Assembly: GCA_017520825.1 (NCBI GenBank) | Contig: JAFXEX010000030.1 | Span: forward strand, 1-56,775 | Length of the DNA: 56,775 nucleotides | Direction: 5' to 3' | DNA from: Clostridia bacterium | Lineage (GTDB): Bacteria; Bacillota; Clostridia; Oscillospirales; SIG627 | Part shown: piece by piece, positions 6,934-15,179 of the stretch | Layout of the letters: every line of letters starts with the position of its first letter | Position numbering within the stretch: the first letter of the stretch is position 1 | Made by a program: the position numbers and the translations under genes | The notes under the pieces: generated by a model | Databases searched by the model: none | What the model saw: the letters and a program-made list of their open reading frames with translations, nothing else | What the model was told of the DNA's origin: nothing

Positions 6934-7146
6934 ATGAATTATTATAAAAGGCTTAAAGATTTAAGAGAGGACAATGACCTGACGCAAGAGGACATTGCAA
7001 AAATACTAAAAACCACAAGACAACAGGTGAGCAAATGGGAAACGGGCGCGCAAATGATGGGAGTAGATAAATATATCGCACTTGCCCTTTACTATAAGGT
7101 TTCCACAGATTATCTGTTGGGGCTTACTGACAAGAAGCAGTCTTGA
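6934..7146 (+). CDS. XRE-family HTH regulator, module 1
   Basis: A 70-residue Cro/CI-type helix-turn-helix protein that is a single DNA-binding domain. The HTH lies at about residues 17-38 (LTQEDIAKILKTTRQQVSKWE), and the typical YYKVSTDYLLGLTD closing helix follows. I chose the ATG at 6934 (CAGGAGAAGCAAA before it) over an in-frame upstream ATG that lacks a ribosome site. It is divergent from the small-protein gene and likely autoregulates through the palindromes between them. The last codons and terminator are the same DNA as the 3' end of phoH. The C terminus may therefore have been supplied by the duplicated repeat; the paralogue at 25099 ends differently. Confidence 0.9.
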   Translation: MNYYKRLKDLREDNDLTQEDIAKILKTTRQQVSKWETGAQMMGVDKYIALALYYKVSTDYLLGLTDKKQS

Positions 7147-7291
7147 AAAAGACTGCTTCTTTTAATGCAAAATGCAGAATGCAAAATGCAGAATAAATGT
7201 TAATTTGCCGTTGGCAAATTTTCAATCATTTGTAAATTTCGCAAAGCGAAATTGTCCTTAATTTTGCATTCATCATTCTGCATTCTGCATT
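7132..7291 (+). repeat. Direct duplication, right copy, with terminator and family A copy 2
   Basis: Matches 6383-6542 with three substitutions by eye. It begins in the last codons of the XRE gene, contains a stop-in-loop terminator (7132-7163), then a complete family A element (7162-7291) that ends just before the stop of the convergent nucleotidyltransferase gene. Confidence 0.9.
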
Positions 7292-7300
7292 TGCGAAGCC

Positions 7301-8302
7301 TTATCCCATAAAGACGGTATACGGCTCTATATACACCCCCTCGGTAAGCTTCACGCCGTCACCCACGATAGCAAAGTCGCCCACTACGGCGCCTGCCGAA
7401 ATGCTGACGTTCTCACCCACCGTAACGCCGTCACCTAAAATGCAGGAGTCAAGTCGGGTACGCGAGCCGATACGGGTATTCCTGCCCACCACCGAGTCCT
7501 TGACCACGGCTTTGCTTAAAATTCTGCTTCCACGACCTATTATACTGTCGGTAACCGTTCCCCTTGACACCGTGGGAGCCTCTGCGCCCTTGACGAAAAA
7601 GCCCTTGGAAAGCGTGAGAAGATTGGACCTTCGGTATTCGGCAAAGGAGCCTATATCACACCAGAAATCCTCGGTTTGCCAGACTGAAATCGGAAGCTTT
7701 TCCTCAAGCATTTTGGGGAAAACGTCCTTTGCAAAGTCGCAGAAGGTGTCCTTTGGTATAAGTCGGGTGACCTCCTTTTTTACCATATATATTCCACAGT
7801 TGACCCACGCCGTAGCGTCCTCGGGAAGCTGGGGCTTTTCACGAAAGTCCACCACTCTGCCCTCCGACGAAAAATCCACAACGCCGTAAAGCCTCGGGTT
7901 CTGCCTTTTGGTAACCGTAAGGGTCACCGTGGCGTTTTTATTTTTATGCTCCTTAAAAAGAGCCGTAAAGTCAATATCGGTAAGGGCGTCGGCAGAAAGT
8001 ATGAGGGTATCCTCCTCCATAAAGCTCTCGCAATTCTTTACGCATCCTGCCGTACCGAGAGGCTTTTCCTCTCTGTAATAGTCTATCTTTACGCCGTGGA
8101 GACTGTCGCCTATTTCCCTTATTATATCGTCACCCCGATAGCCCAGCGTGATTGCGACGCTGGTGATACCGTGGGCGCCGAGTCTTTCCAGCATTATATC
8201 AAGAAGGGTACGGTCACCCACACGCATCAGGGGCTTGGGTCTTGTGCTGGTCAGGGGGCGCAGTCTTTTTCCCTCGCCTCCTGCCAAAATTATTGCTTTC
8301 AA
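7301..8302 (-). CDS. Sugar-phosphate nucleotidyltransferase with left-handed beta helix
   Basis: About 333 residues. The N-terminal nucleotidyltransferase domain has the signature LAGGEGKRLRPLTSTRPKPL and an EKPLGTAG motif, as in mannose-1-phosphate guanylyltransferase and glucose-1-phosphate thymidylyl/uridylyltransferases. The last ~90 residues are hexapeptide repeats of a left-handed beta helix (GRGSRI, GRNTRI, GDGVTVGENV). It makes an NDP-sugar, probably for surface polysaccharide; which sugar cannot be told from sequence. I place the start at the TTG at 8302, giving MKAIILAGG after GAGGTGA at 4 nt. A TTG five codons upstream overlaps the ribosome site. Confidence 0.85.
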   Translation of the reverse strand: MKAIILAGGEGKRLRPLTSTRPKPLMRVGDRTLLDIMLERLGAHGITSVAITLGYRGDDIIREIGDSLHGVKIDYYREEKPLGTAGCVKNCESFMEEDTLILSADALTDIDFTALFKEHKNKNATVTLTVTKRQNPRLYGVVDFSSEGRVVDFREKPQLPEDATAWVNCGIYMVKKEVTRLIPKDTFCDFAKDVFPKMLEEKLPISVWQTEDFWCDIGSFAEYRRSNLLTLSKGFFVKGAEAPTVSRGTVTDSIIGRGSRILSKAVVKDSVVGRNTRIGSRTRLDSCILGDGVTVGENVSISAGAVVGDFAIVGDGVKLTEGVYIEPYTVFMG

Positions 8303-8367
8303 AAAATCACCTCGCAAAAGTTCTTCGTTTTTAGTCTACACTTTACCAAGGTTTTTATTACAAAAAC

Positions 8368-8396
8368 TTGACTTTTGTGATTTGAGGCTTTATAAT
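8368..8396 (+). promoter_or_regulatory. Promoter of the SLH protein gene
   Basis: TTGACT (8368-8373), a 17 nt spacer and TATAAT (8391-8396) lie 33 nt upstream of the ATG. GGGAGGACGAC sits immediately before the start. Confidence 0.75.
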
Positions 8397-8428
8397 TATT
8401 ATGAAAAATTATATTTTGGGAGGACGAC

Positions 8429-11400
8429 ATGAAAAACACATTCAACAGAGCTTTGTCTATGCTTCTTGCTATTCTCTGTGCCTTCAGCCTTTGCGCAACG
8501 GCATCGGGTATCAGCTACGACGACGTAGACGGACACTGGGCAGAGGAAGCCATTGAGCGCTTTACGGGCTACGGCATCGTAAACGGCGAGGGCAACTCCT
8601 TCAATCCCGACGGCTCTCTCACAAGAGCTATGATGGCAACCATTTTATCAAGAACTCTCGGTCTTACCGAGACTGCAGAAAACCCCTTCGGCGACGTAGC
8701 TGACGGCGCTTGGTACGCCGAGCACGTGCTGAAGTGCTACAAGGCGGGCATTATGCTGGGTGACGGCAAAAATGCTAACCCCGACGCTCTTATCAGCCGT
8801 GAGGAAGCAATGGTTATGATATGCCGTGCCCTTGGCATCAAGCCCAACCAAAATGCTGACCTTTCACACTTCAACGACGGTGAAGAGGTTTCGGATTGGG
8901 CAGTACCCTACGTATCAGCTCTTACCGAAAAGGGCATCGTAGGTGGCGTTGCAGAGGGTGTTCTCTCCCCCGAGGGCAGTATGAGCCGTGGCGCTATGCT
9001 GACAGTCCTTGACCGTGCAATAGTTCAATACGTAAACCAGCCCGGTGACTACACCCTTACCGATAAAGAGGGTATAGTTCTCGTAGCGTCAAAGGACGTT
9101 ACTCTCACGGGTACTACCTCTGCCGACCTTATCATCGCCCAGGGCGCCGAGGGTGGCAAGGTTACCTTTAACGAGGCTACCGTCAAGGGCGAGGTTACGG
9201 TTCAGGCAGACGGTACCAATATAGTTAAAAAGGATTCGGACATCGGCGACGTTCAGGTTTCGGGCGACAGCACCGTAACCGAGGAAAAGACCGAAGAACC
9301 TACACAGCCTACACAGCCTACACAACCTACACAGCCCACCTTCACACCACACTCACACAAATGGAGTGAATGGACCGAGCTTGACGGAGAACAGCACACG
9401 AGAACCTGTCTTAAAAATCCCGACCACACCGAGACGGCTCCTCACGACTGGAATGACGGCGAGATAACCACTCCCCCCACCTACGACGAAGAGGGCGTAA
9501 AGACCTTCACCTGTATAGCGTGTGGAGCAGAATATACTCAGCCCGTTGACAAGCTTGAGCCCATTGACAAGAAGGGCTACGACGTGGTATTCAACGTTGA
9601 AAACAATCTGCTTTGGTTCACCTTTGTTTCTCCCGAGAGCGACACGGCTCCTATTCACGAGGTGCGCTTCTACGATACACAAACCGGAGAATCCTCAGGA
9701 TACACTCGTCATTTTACTTTACCTCAGAAGGTGTATTTCTCCACGTTGACCTATGACAAGGTGACAATCGAGGCTTGCGATGAACAAGGAAGAAACGGCG
9801 TATTAGTTTCGGAATGGCCTCTTGAAAAGAAGATTATGACAGTCGTTGACCAGTTTGAGGTTGACACCGAGGGAATTACTCTTACAAAGGCGCCTGCCGA
9901 GGACCCCGAGGACAGCATCTACACCTTCAGTGGTCTCGATACCGAAAGCTACTCATTCACAGCGGACAACAAACTAATAATAGACTACTTCGTTGACAAC
10001 GATCCCTTCGATGCACCGTCATACGCTCTTGACGAAGACAATGGCGTGCTTCGACTCTACGCTTACACCGTAGAGGAAACCGAGGATTCCTACCTCATCA
10101 AGCGCTCCAAGCCCTTCTCGGTTACTGCAACTGTAGTTGAGCCTGACCAGCCCGATGTTCCCGACGAACCCGAGGAGCCCGACCAGAAGCCTCTCGGCTT
10201 TGAGCTTACCTGCAACGAGGAGCTTAACGAGCTTCTCTACGTATCTATACTCACACCCGAGGTTACAACGGGAATTGAAGCTTATACCGTTGATATCTAC
10301 GACGGAGACCGACTTCTCCAATCAGGCGAGGCTTACGTAGGCGAGCCCAAGGTAAACATTGACCCCAGACTTCTTGTAAACGGAGTGAATACGGTTAAGG
10401 TATCCAGCATCAAGGGTGGACAGTCGGTTGGCGAATACGTTGGTGAAATAAGCGTTGAGCTTGCAGACGTAACGGTTGATATCACCTCATCTTATATAGA
10501 CGAAATCTTCAACGTAACCGTTGCAGAGGACTATATCGGCGTTGCAAGACCCGTATTCAAGGCAAACGCAGGCGACACCGAGGGCATTCAGATTTGCTCA
10601 CAGGCATTTTTGGAGCTTGGCGATGCCGTTATGAATTTCAGTAAGAGTGGCTTGACCGAGGATATGCTCACTGCCCTTGAAAACGAAACGGGCTTTGTGG
10701 AATTCTCCGGCTGGCACGTAGAAGCGCTTACCACAAATTCACTTGCAGTAACTCTTTACACCAGCGAGCAGGTGGCAGTTACCTTTGCGCCCGAGGTTGA
10801 CGACAACGATTATACGGCTCTCGGCATTGAGATAGTGCCTCAGGGCGCCGGCTACAAGCTTACAGTTCTCAATCCCGAGGTTGCACCCGACACCTATTGG
10901 GTATATATCTACGGTGGCACTACCCAGAACGGCATCAATATGCAATTTAGCTCTGCCAATCCCTCCGTTTGGTTCGACCCCGTAAACCTTTCAAGATATC
11001 AGACTCTGCCCGACACTCTGGTGGTTGCAAGCTACAACGATAACAATGAGGAAGTGGCAAGACTCACCTATACTCTTGACCTTGACTTCAGCAAAAACGA
11101 CCTTACCTGCACCCCCGTTTACAACAAGAGCGAGGGCAGAATGACCGTCACCTTCCCTCAGGCAGTTAACGCCTTTGTACACAGAACCTACAAGGCAAAT
11201 CTCGGCGACAATGAAACAGACCTTCAGTACGAAACCCTTGAAAACGCAACCAACACCTTCTGGGACAAGACCTGCGAGCCTCTCAGCCTCATTATTGACT
11301 CGGTTGAATCGGTTGGCGGTTATATCTCACTTGACGGTTGGAATTCCAACCAGGTTAATATAACCGAGGATAGCATCACGCTGGACTTTGACGTATACAA

Positions 11401-12187
11401 CGGAGTATACTCAAAGATTACCGTGAACGAAGGAAGTGGAAGTGGAAACCAAGGTGGCGACATTGAGGAGGACGAAAACGAGCTTCCCCTTGACCCCGAC
11501 GGAGTTGAAGATCTTTCGGTTAAGAATATCCGTTTTGAAGATTACTACGGAAGATATATGCTTACGTGGGACGTTGCCGTTGCTGAAAACGACAGAGTAA
11601 AATACGGAATATACGTTAAAAAATCAACGGATACAGACTGGACACTGGTTACCAATATCTCTCAGAATCGCCTTTCCCTGGCAAAAGAGGACCTTGACGG
11701 AAGCTATCAGATTAAGGTGGCAACATTACTTGACTATGAAGAGGTAAAATCGGTTGTAGCCGACGGACTTACCCTCGTTGCAAACAAAACGGCAGTGGAA
11801 ACTTCTGCCGAGGCAATATTCCAGCAGATAGAGGGTGACAAATACAGAATAAGCGTAAAAGGCGTTACCCCCTTGGCAAATTACGTTATTTGCATAAAGG
11901 AAGCCCTTACCGATGAGCATTACGGAAGCTTCGGTGGCTCTGCCGACGAAAGTGGAAACGAAATAGCGGGAGAAGGAGATTGGTCATCGGGCTCCAATCT
12001 TGAGAATAAGGTAAAGAACGGATACTATCTGGTATACGACTTCTCTGACTACACTCTTTCTCAGGACGGCAAGACCCTGACCTACACCTGCAAGCAGTAC
12101 GGTGATTGGACGAAATGCACTCCCGAAGAAACCGAGGAGATTCCCGACCCCGACGAGAACGAAACCGACAAGGACAACTGGAATTAA
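8429..12187 (+). CDS. Large S-layer-homology surface protein
   Basis: A secreted protein of 1252 residues. A signal peptide (residues 1-27, KNTFNRALSMLLAILCAFSL then ATASG) leads into three SLH domains at about 29-80, 88-140 and 145-200. These anchor the protein to pyruvylated cell-wall polymer. A short beta segment, a TQP linker (four 9-nt tandem repeats near 9298-9335) and a His/Cys-bearing motif follow (HSHKWSEWTELDGEQHTRTC, with CIACG further on). The remaining ~850 residues are acidic beta-sandwich-like units without a recognised catalytic motif. There is no LPXTG. It is the only gene between its promoter and terminator. Adhesin or structural S-layer role is inferred. Confidence 0.88.
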   Translation: MKNTFNRALSMLLAILCAFSLCATASGISYDDVDGHWAEEAIERFTGYGIVNGEGNSFNPDGSLTRAMMATILSRTLGLTETAENPFGDVADGAWYAEHVLKCYKAGIMLGDGKNANPDALISREEAMVMICRALGIKPNQNADLSHFNDGEEVSDWAVPYVSALTEKGIVGGVAEGVLSPEGSMSRGAMLTVLDRAIVQYVNQPGDYTLTDKEGIVLVASKDVTLTGTTSADLIIAQGAEGGKVTFNEATVKGEVTVQADGTNIVKKDSDIGDVQVSGDSTVTEEKTEEPTQPTQPTQPTQPTFTPHSHKWSEWTELDGEQHTRTCLKNPDHTETAPHDWNDGEITTPPTYDEEGVKTFTCIACGAEYTQPVDKLEPIDKKGYDVVFNVENNLLWFTFVSPESDTAPIHEVRFYDTQTGESSGYTRHFTLPQKVYFSTLTYDKVTIEACDEQGRNGVLVSEWPLEKKIMTVVDQFEVDTEGITLTKAPAEDPEDSIYTFSGLDTESYSFTADNKLIIDYFVDNDPFDAPSYALDEDNGVLRLYAYTVEETEDSYLIKRSKPFSVTATVVEPDQPDVPDEPEEPDQKPLGFELTCNEELNELLYVSILTPEVTTGIEAYTVDIYDGDRLLQSGEAYVGEPKVNIDPRLLVNGVNTVKVSSIKGGQSVGEYVGEISVELADVTVDITSSYIDEIFNVTVAEDYIGVARPVFKANAGDTEGIQICSQAFLELGDAVMNFSKSGLTEDMLTALENETGFVEFSGWHVEALTTNSLAVTLYTSEQVAVTFAPEVDDNDYTALGIEIVPQGAGYKLTVLNPEVAPDTYWVYIYGGTTQNGINMQFSSANPSVWFDPVNLSRYQTLPDTLVVASYNDNNEEVARLTYTLDLDFSKNDLTCTPVYNKSEGRMTVTFPQAVNAFVHRTYKANLGDNETDLQYETLENATNTFWDKTCEPLSLIIDSVESVGGYISLDGWNSNQVNITEDSITLDFDVYNGVYSKITVNEGSGSGNQGGDIEEDENELPLDPDGVEDLSVKNIRFEDYYGRYMLTWDVAVAENDRVKYGIYVKKSTDTDWTLVTNISQNRLSLAKEDLDGSYQIKVATLLDYEEVKSVVADGLTLVANKTAVETSAEAIFQQIEGDKYRISVKGVTPLANYVICIKEALTDEHYGSFGGSADESGNEIAGEGDWSSGSNLENKVKNGYYLVYDFSDYTLSQDGKTLTYTCKQYGDWTKCTPEETEEIPDPDENETDKDNWN

Positions 12188-12206
12188 GGCTTTATATGAA
12201 ATAAAC

Positions 12207-12236
12207 AAAAAGCGCGCCGATTTTTCGGCGTGCTTT
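12207..12236 (+). terminator. Terminator of the SLH gene
   Basis: A GC-rich stem AAAAGCGCGCCGA/TCGGCGTGCTTTT with one G-T pair and a TTT loop lies 20 nt after the stop. T-rich sequence follows. Confidence 0.8.
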
Positions 12237-12240
12237 TCTG

Positions 12241-12269
12241 TTGACTTAAATAAAATTTTATTATATAAT
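12241..12269 (+). promoter_or_regulatory. Promoter of dnaD-dnaI-ybeY
   Basis: TTGACT (12241-12246), a 17 nt spacer and TATAAT (12264-12269) lie 36 nt before the GTG start at 12306. Confidence 0.75.
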
Positions 12270-12305
12270 AATATTCCCACTATTTTTATGAAAGGAGAAA
12301 TTTCG

Positions 12306-13268
12306 GTGAGCGACGGAAAAAACTGCTACAAAATCAAAAGAAAAAGCACCGACGAGGGCTTTATTCTGCCCAAAAAGCTTATTTCAAAGCTGTCCGAGGC
12401 AGGCGAGTGTGAATTGAAGGCGTTGCTTGTATTGGCGAGCCTTGGAGACGGAAGCTTCACCGAGGAAGAAATTTTCTCCGAGCTTGAAAGAGTGGGCGCT
12501 TCGTCCTGCGACCTTTCGGAAAGCCTTGCCTTTTTAAGAGGCGCCGGACTGGTTGAAAAAGCAACCAAAAAAGACGGATGCGCTATTAACCTGAAGCCCG
12601 TGGCGAAAAAGGAAAGCGAGGAGCTTCACGCACACCGTCCCTCCTCCAAGCCGTCCTACACCTCAAAACAGCTTGCTGAGGCTGCAAACGGTGGAGAGTT
12701 CAGACCCTTGGTTGAATGGGCAAGTCGCAGACTGGGTAAGACCTTCAACACCTCGGAGCTTTCAACCCTTTATTCCTTCTGTGACTATCTGTGTCTGCCG
12801 AGAGACGTAATAATGCTGGGCATTGAGCATTGCGTTGAGGAGGGTAAGCCCTCTCTTCGCTACGTTGAAAAATTGCTTATAGATTTTGCCGACAGAGAAA
12901 TCAACACCTATCAGAAGGCAGAGGACTACATACTGAAAAGAAAAAGCTACCTTTCCTTTGAAGGAAGGCTTCGCACTCTTATGGGGCTTGGTCAAAGAGC
13001 CCTGACCTCCAAGGAAAAGGCTATGATTACCCAATGGCAGAACAACGCCACCCCCGACGATCTGATCCGTCTTGCCTATGAAAAGACGGTGGAAAAGACG
13101 GGCAAGGTGTCAATGAGCTATATGCACAAAATCCTTGAAAGCTGGCACGATGCAGGCTTTACTACGGTGGCAGAGGTGGAAAAGGGCGACAGAAAGCCTT
13201 TGGACGCCAATTGTAGCTTTGACCCCGATGAATTCTTCAGAATAGCCGTTGAAAGTGGTAAGAAATAA
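12306..13268 (+). CDS. dnaD: DnaD-family primosome protein
   Basis: About 320 residues. An N-terminal winged-helix region is followed by two DnaD C-terminal (DnaB_2) domains, at roughly residues 120-200 and 215-295. The second ends in the family's W-x-x-x-G pattern (ILESWHDAGFTTVAEV). DnaD-type proteins bind DNA during primosome assembly and load helicase together with DnaI. I chose the GTG at 12306 because AAAGGAG lies 8 nt upstream, inside the leader after the promoter. The reading frame is open further upstream but overlaps the SLH gene and terminator. The helicase-loader gene follows 21 nt later. Confidence 0.88.
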   Translation: MSDGKNCYKIKRKSTDEGFILPKKLISKLSEAGECELKALLVLASLGDGSFTEEEIFSELERVGASSCDLSESLAFLRGAGLVEKATKKDGCAINLKPVAKKESEELHAHRPSSKPSYTSKQLAEAANGGEFRPLVEWASRRLGKTFNTSELSTLYSFCDYLCLPRDVIMLGIEHCVEEGKPSLRYVEKLLIDFADREINTYQKAEDYILKRKSYLSFEGRLRTLMGLGQRALTSKEKAMITQWQNNATPDDLIRLAYEKTVEKTGKVSMSYMHKILESWHDAGFTTVAEVEKGDRKPLDANCSFDPDEFFRIAVESGKK

Positions 13269-13289
13269 CAGACGAAAGGATAATCCCTT

Positions 13290-14231
13290 ATGTCAGAAAA
13301 CGTATACGAAATATATGAAAATAAAGCCCATCTTGCACGCAAGTCTGCCGACAGACGCTCTGCAGAGGTATGGGCAATGGATAAGAGAATAGCAGAAATT
13401 GACAAAGAGCTTTCGGCAACGGGGCTTAAGCTTCTTTCGGCGGCGTTGCTTGACGACGGCAAGAGAGAAGAGGCGTACAAGCGCCTTGAGGCAGATATAT
13501 TCGCTCTCCGTGACGAAAAGAAAAAGCGTCTCATCGCCCTTGGCTTGCCCGAGGATTATACCGACGTCAAATACCAGTGTGAAAAATGCTCGGACACGGG
13601 CTACGTGGGCATCAAGATGTGCGAGTGTATGAAAAGGGCTCTCACCAAGCAGAATTATAAAAGCTCGGGTATCGGCAAATATCTTGAAGGACAGACCTTT
13701 GACAATTTCGACCTCTCCCTCTACCCCTTTGGCGAGGCGAGAGAAAATATGTCGAGAATCTTTAATCAAGCCAGAAGCTTTGCAGACAGCTTTTCCCCTG
13801 ATTCCTCCGAATCCCTCTTTTTTATGGGTGGCACGGGACTTGGTAAAACTCATCTGTCCTCGGCGATAGCGAAAGAGGTTATTGAAAAGGGGTATTCGGT
13901 AGTCTACGACAGCGCTCAGAATATCATTTCAACCTTTGAAAGAGAGCGCTTTGCACGTGACGAAAGTGTTCTTAAAAGCCAGAAATACTTTGACGCCCAA
14001 CTGCTGATTATTGATGATTTTGGCACGGAAATACAAAGCAAAAGCTCAATTTCCTATTTTTATACCCTTATAAATACAAGGCTTATTTCTTCAAAGCCCA
14101 CCATTATTTCTACCAATCTGTCGGGCAAAGAGCTGAACTCACAGTATGACAGCAGAATCGTGTCGAGAATTTTAGGTGAATACACTATTCGTCAATTTAT
14201 GGGCGAGGACATAAGAAAGTTGAAAAAGTAA
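13290..14231 (+). CDS. dnaI: DnaC/DnaI-like helicase loader ATPase
   Basis: A 313-residue AAA+ ATPase. Residues 1-90 are helical and charged, and a zinc-finger-like stretch with CEKC and CEC lies near 96-115. The ATPase domain has Walker A GGTGLGKTH near residue 180 and Walker B LLIIDDFGTE near 240. IstB, DnaC and DnaI share this domain; the neighbouring dnaD and absence of a transposase favour replicative helicase loading. AAAGG lies before the ATG at 13290. Its TAA overlaps the ybeY ATG by one base (TAATG), coupling the two. Confidence 0.88.
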   Translation: MSENVYEIYENKAHLARKSADRRSAEVWAMDKRIAEIDKELSATGLKLLSAALLDDGKREEAYKRLEADIFALRDEKKKRLIALGLPEDYTDVKYQCEKCSDTGYVGIKMCECMKRALTKQNYKSSGIGKYLEGQTFDNFDLSLYPFGEARENMSRIFNQARSFADSFSPDSSESLFFMGGTGLGKTHLSSAIAKEVIEKGYSVVYDSAQNIISTFERERFARDESVLKSQKYFDAQLLIIDDFGTEIQSKSSISYFYTLINTRLISSKPTIISTNLSGKELNSQYDSRIVSRILGEYTIRQFMGEDIRKLKK

Positions 14232-14692
14232 TGAAAAATATAATTTATACGAGAGATAAAACCGAAAAGAAAAGCTTTACTCCCTCACTGCGCGCTCTTG
14301 TGAGACGGGCAGTAAACGAAACCCTTGAATTCGAGGGGGCAAGCCGTATATGCGAGGTGTCGGTGACCTTCGTTGACGGCGAGGAGATAAAGGCGCTCAA
14401 CCGTGACTACAGAGAAAAGGACAGCGTAACCGACGTGCTTTCCTTCCCCACCCTTGACGACGAGAGCGAAATCGTGCCCTTCGACAACGAGGCAGTGGCT
14501 CTTGGCGACGTTATCATATGCTTTGACCGTTGCGCCCAGCAGGCAGAGGAGTTTGGGCATTCGGTGGAGCGTGAGGTGGCTTATCTTACCATTCATTCGG
14601 TGCTTCATCTGCTGGGCTACGACCATATGGTAGAGGATGAAGAAAAGGAAATGACTGCAAAACAGGATGAGATTATAAAGCGTGTTCGTTAG
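14231..14692 (+). CDS. ybeY: Endoribonuclease YbeY
   Basis: A 153-residue zinc-dependent endoribonuclease of 16S rRNA maturation and ribosome quality control. The metal site H-x3-H-x5-H (HSVLHLLGYDH) is at about residues 117-127, and the conserved SVTDVLSFP lies near 70. It overlaps dnaI by one base. In related genomes it follows phoH; here it is separated by about 8 kb. The stop codon falls in the loop and arm of its terminator. Confidence 0.93.
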   Translation: MKNIIYTRDKTEKKSFTPSLRALVRRAVNETLEFEGASRICEVSVTFVDGEEIKALNRDYREKDSVTDVLSFPTLDDESEIVPFDNEAVALGDVIICFDRCAQQAEEFGHSVEREVAYLTIHSVLHLLGYDHMVEDEEKEMTAKQDEIIKRVR

Positions 14693-14705
14693 AACACGCT
14701 TTTTT
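14677..14705 (+). terminator. ybeY terminator overlapping the stop codon
   Basis: The stem is AAAGCGTGTTC/GAACACGCTTT with a GTTA loop and T-run. The TAG stop (14690-14692) spans loop and stem, so the last five codons are part of the terminator. Confidence 0.85.
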
Positions 14706-14832
14706 AATGAACAATTTACAATGCACAATGCACAATTAACGTTAATTTGCCTTTGGCAAATTTTCAATAAATGAAAATACGCCTTGCGAAATTGTCCACA
14801 ATTCTGCATTATTCATTATTCATTCTGCATTT
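14706..14832 (+). repeat. Family A element, copy 3
   Basis: The ends vary (AATGCACAATGCACAATTAA on the left, TTCTGCATTATTCATTATTC on the right). The first hairpin is ATTTGCC/GGCAAAT; the second is degraded. This begins the 480-base gap before prs. Confidence 0.75.
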
Positions 14833-14877
14833 TTTGAACAAAAAAGAAAAAAACGGCAATAATTATTTAAATAACTA

Positions 14878-14905
14878 TTGAAAAAACGACATTTTTTGAT
14901 ATAAT
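14878..14905 (+). promoter_or_regulatory. Promoter upstream of prs
   Basis: TTGAAA (14878-14883), a 16 nt spacer and TATAAT (14900-14905). It lies 270 nt before prs, so the mRNA leader would include the family A copy at 14961. Confidence 0.6.
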
Positions 14906-14960
14906 ATAGATGTGAATATTGGCAAAATGCCACAGACAAATCTCGCCTGTCGTACGTAAA

Positions 14961-15086
14961 TGCAAAATGCAAAATGCAGAATGCAAAATTAAGGACAATT
15001 TCGCTTTGGCGAAATTTACAATCATTGAGGATTTGCAAAGCAAATCAACAACAATTCTGCACTCTTCATTCTTAATTCTGCATTTA
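14961..15086 (-). repeat. Family A element, copy 4 (reverse orientation)
   Basis: TGCAAAA/TGCAGAA runs, then hairpins AATTTCGC/GCGAAATT and GATTTGC/GCAAATC, then inverse TTCTGCA runs. The hairpin order is the reverse of copy 1. It would be transcribed in the prs leader. Confidence 0.8.
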
Positions 15087-15125
15087 CACAATACACAAAT
15101 GACATGGCTGATTTCAGGGAATTTC

Positions 15126-15179
15126 ATGGAAAATCAAAAACTATATGCCCTCGGGCAAAGAAACGGAGAGTACATATGA
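15126..15179 (+). CDS. Possible 17-codon leader ORF overlapping prs
   Basis: An ATG at 15126 opens a frame MENQKLYALGQRNGEYI whose TGA overlaps the prs ATG in an ATGA junction. A weak ribosome site (AGGGAA) lies 4-5 nt upstream. The junction resembles coupled genes, but the peptide matches nothing I know and may be chance. Confidence 0.3.
   Translation: MENQKLYALGQRNGEYI

Noticed and set aside
9089..9352. Minus-strand frame with CRLCRLCRL repeats
   Set aside because: It is the antisense shadow of the TQP linker repeat in the SLH gene.
14919..15179. 86-codon frame upstream of prs
   Set aside because: Its first two thirds run through family A repeat DNA; only the last 17 codons are kept as a low-confidence leader ORF.
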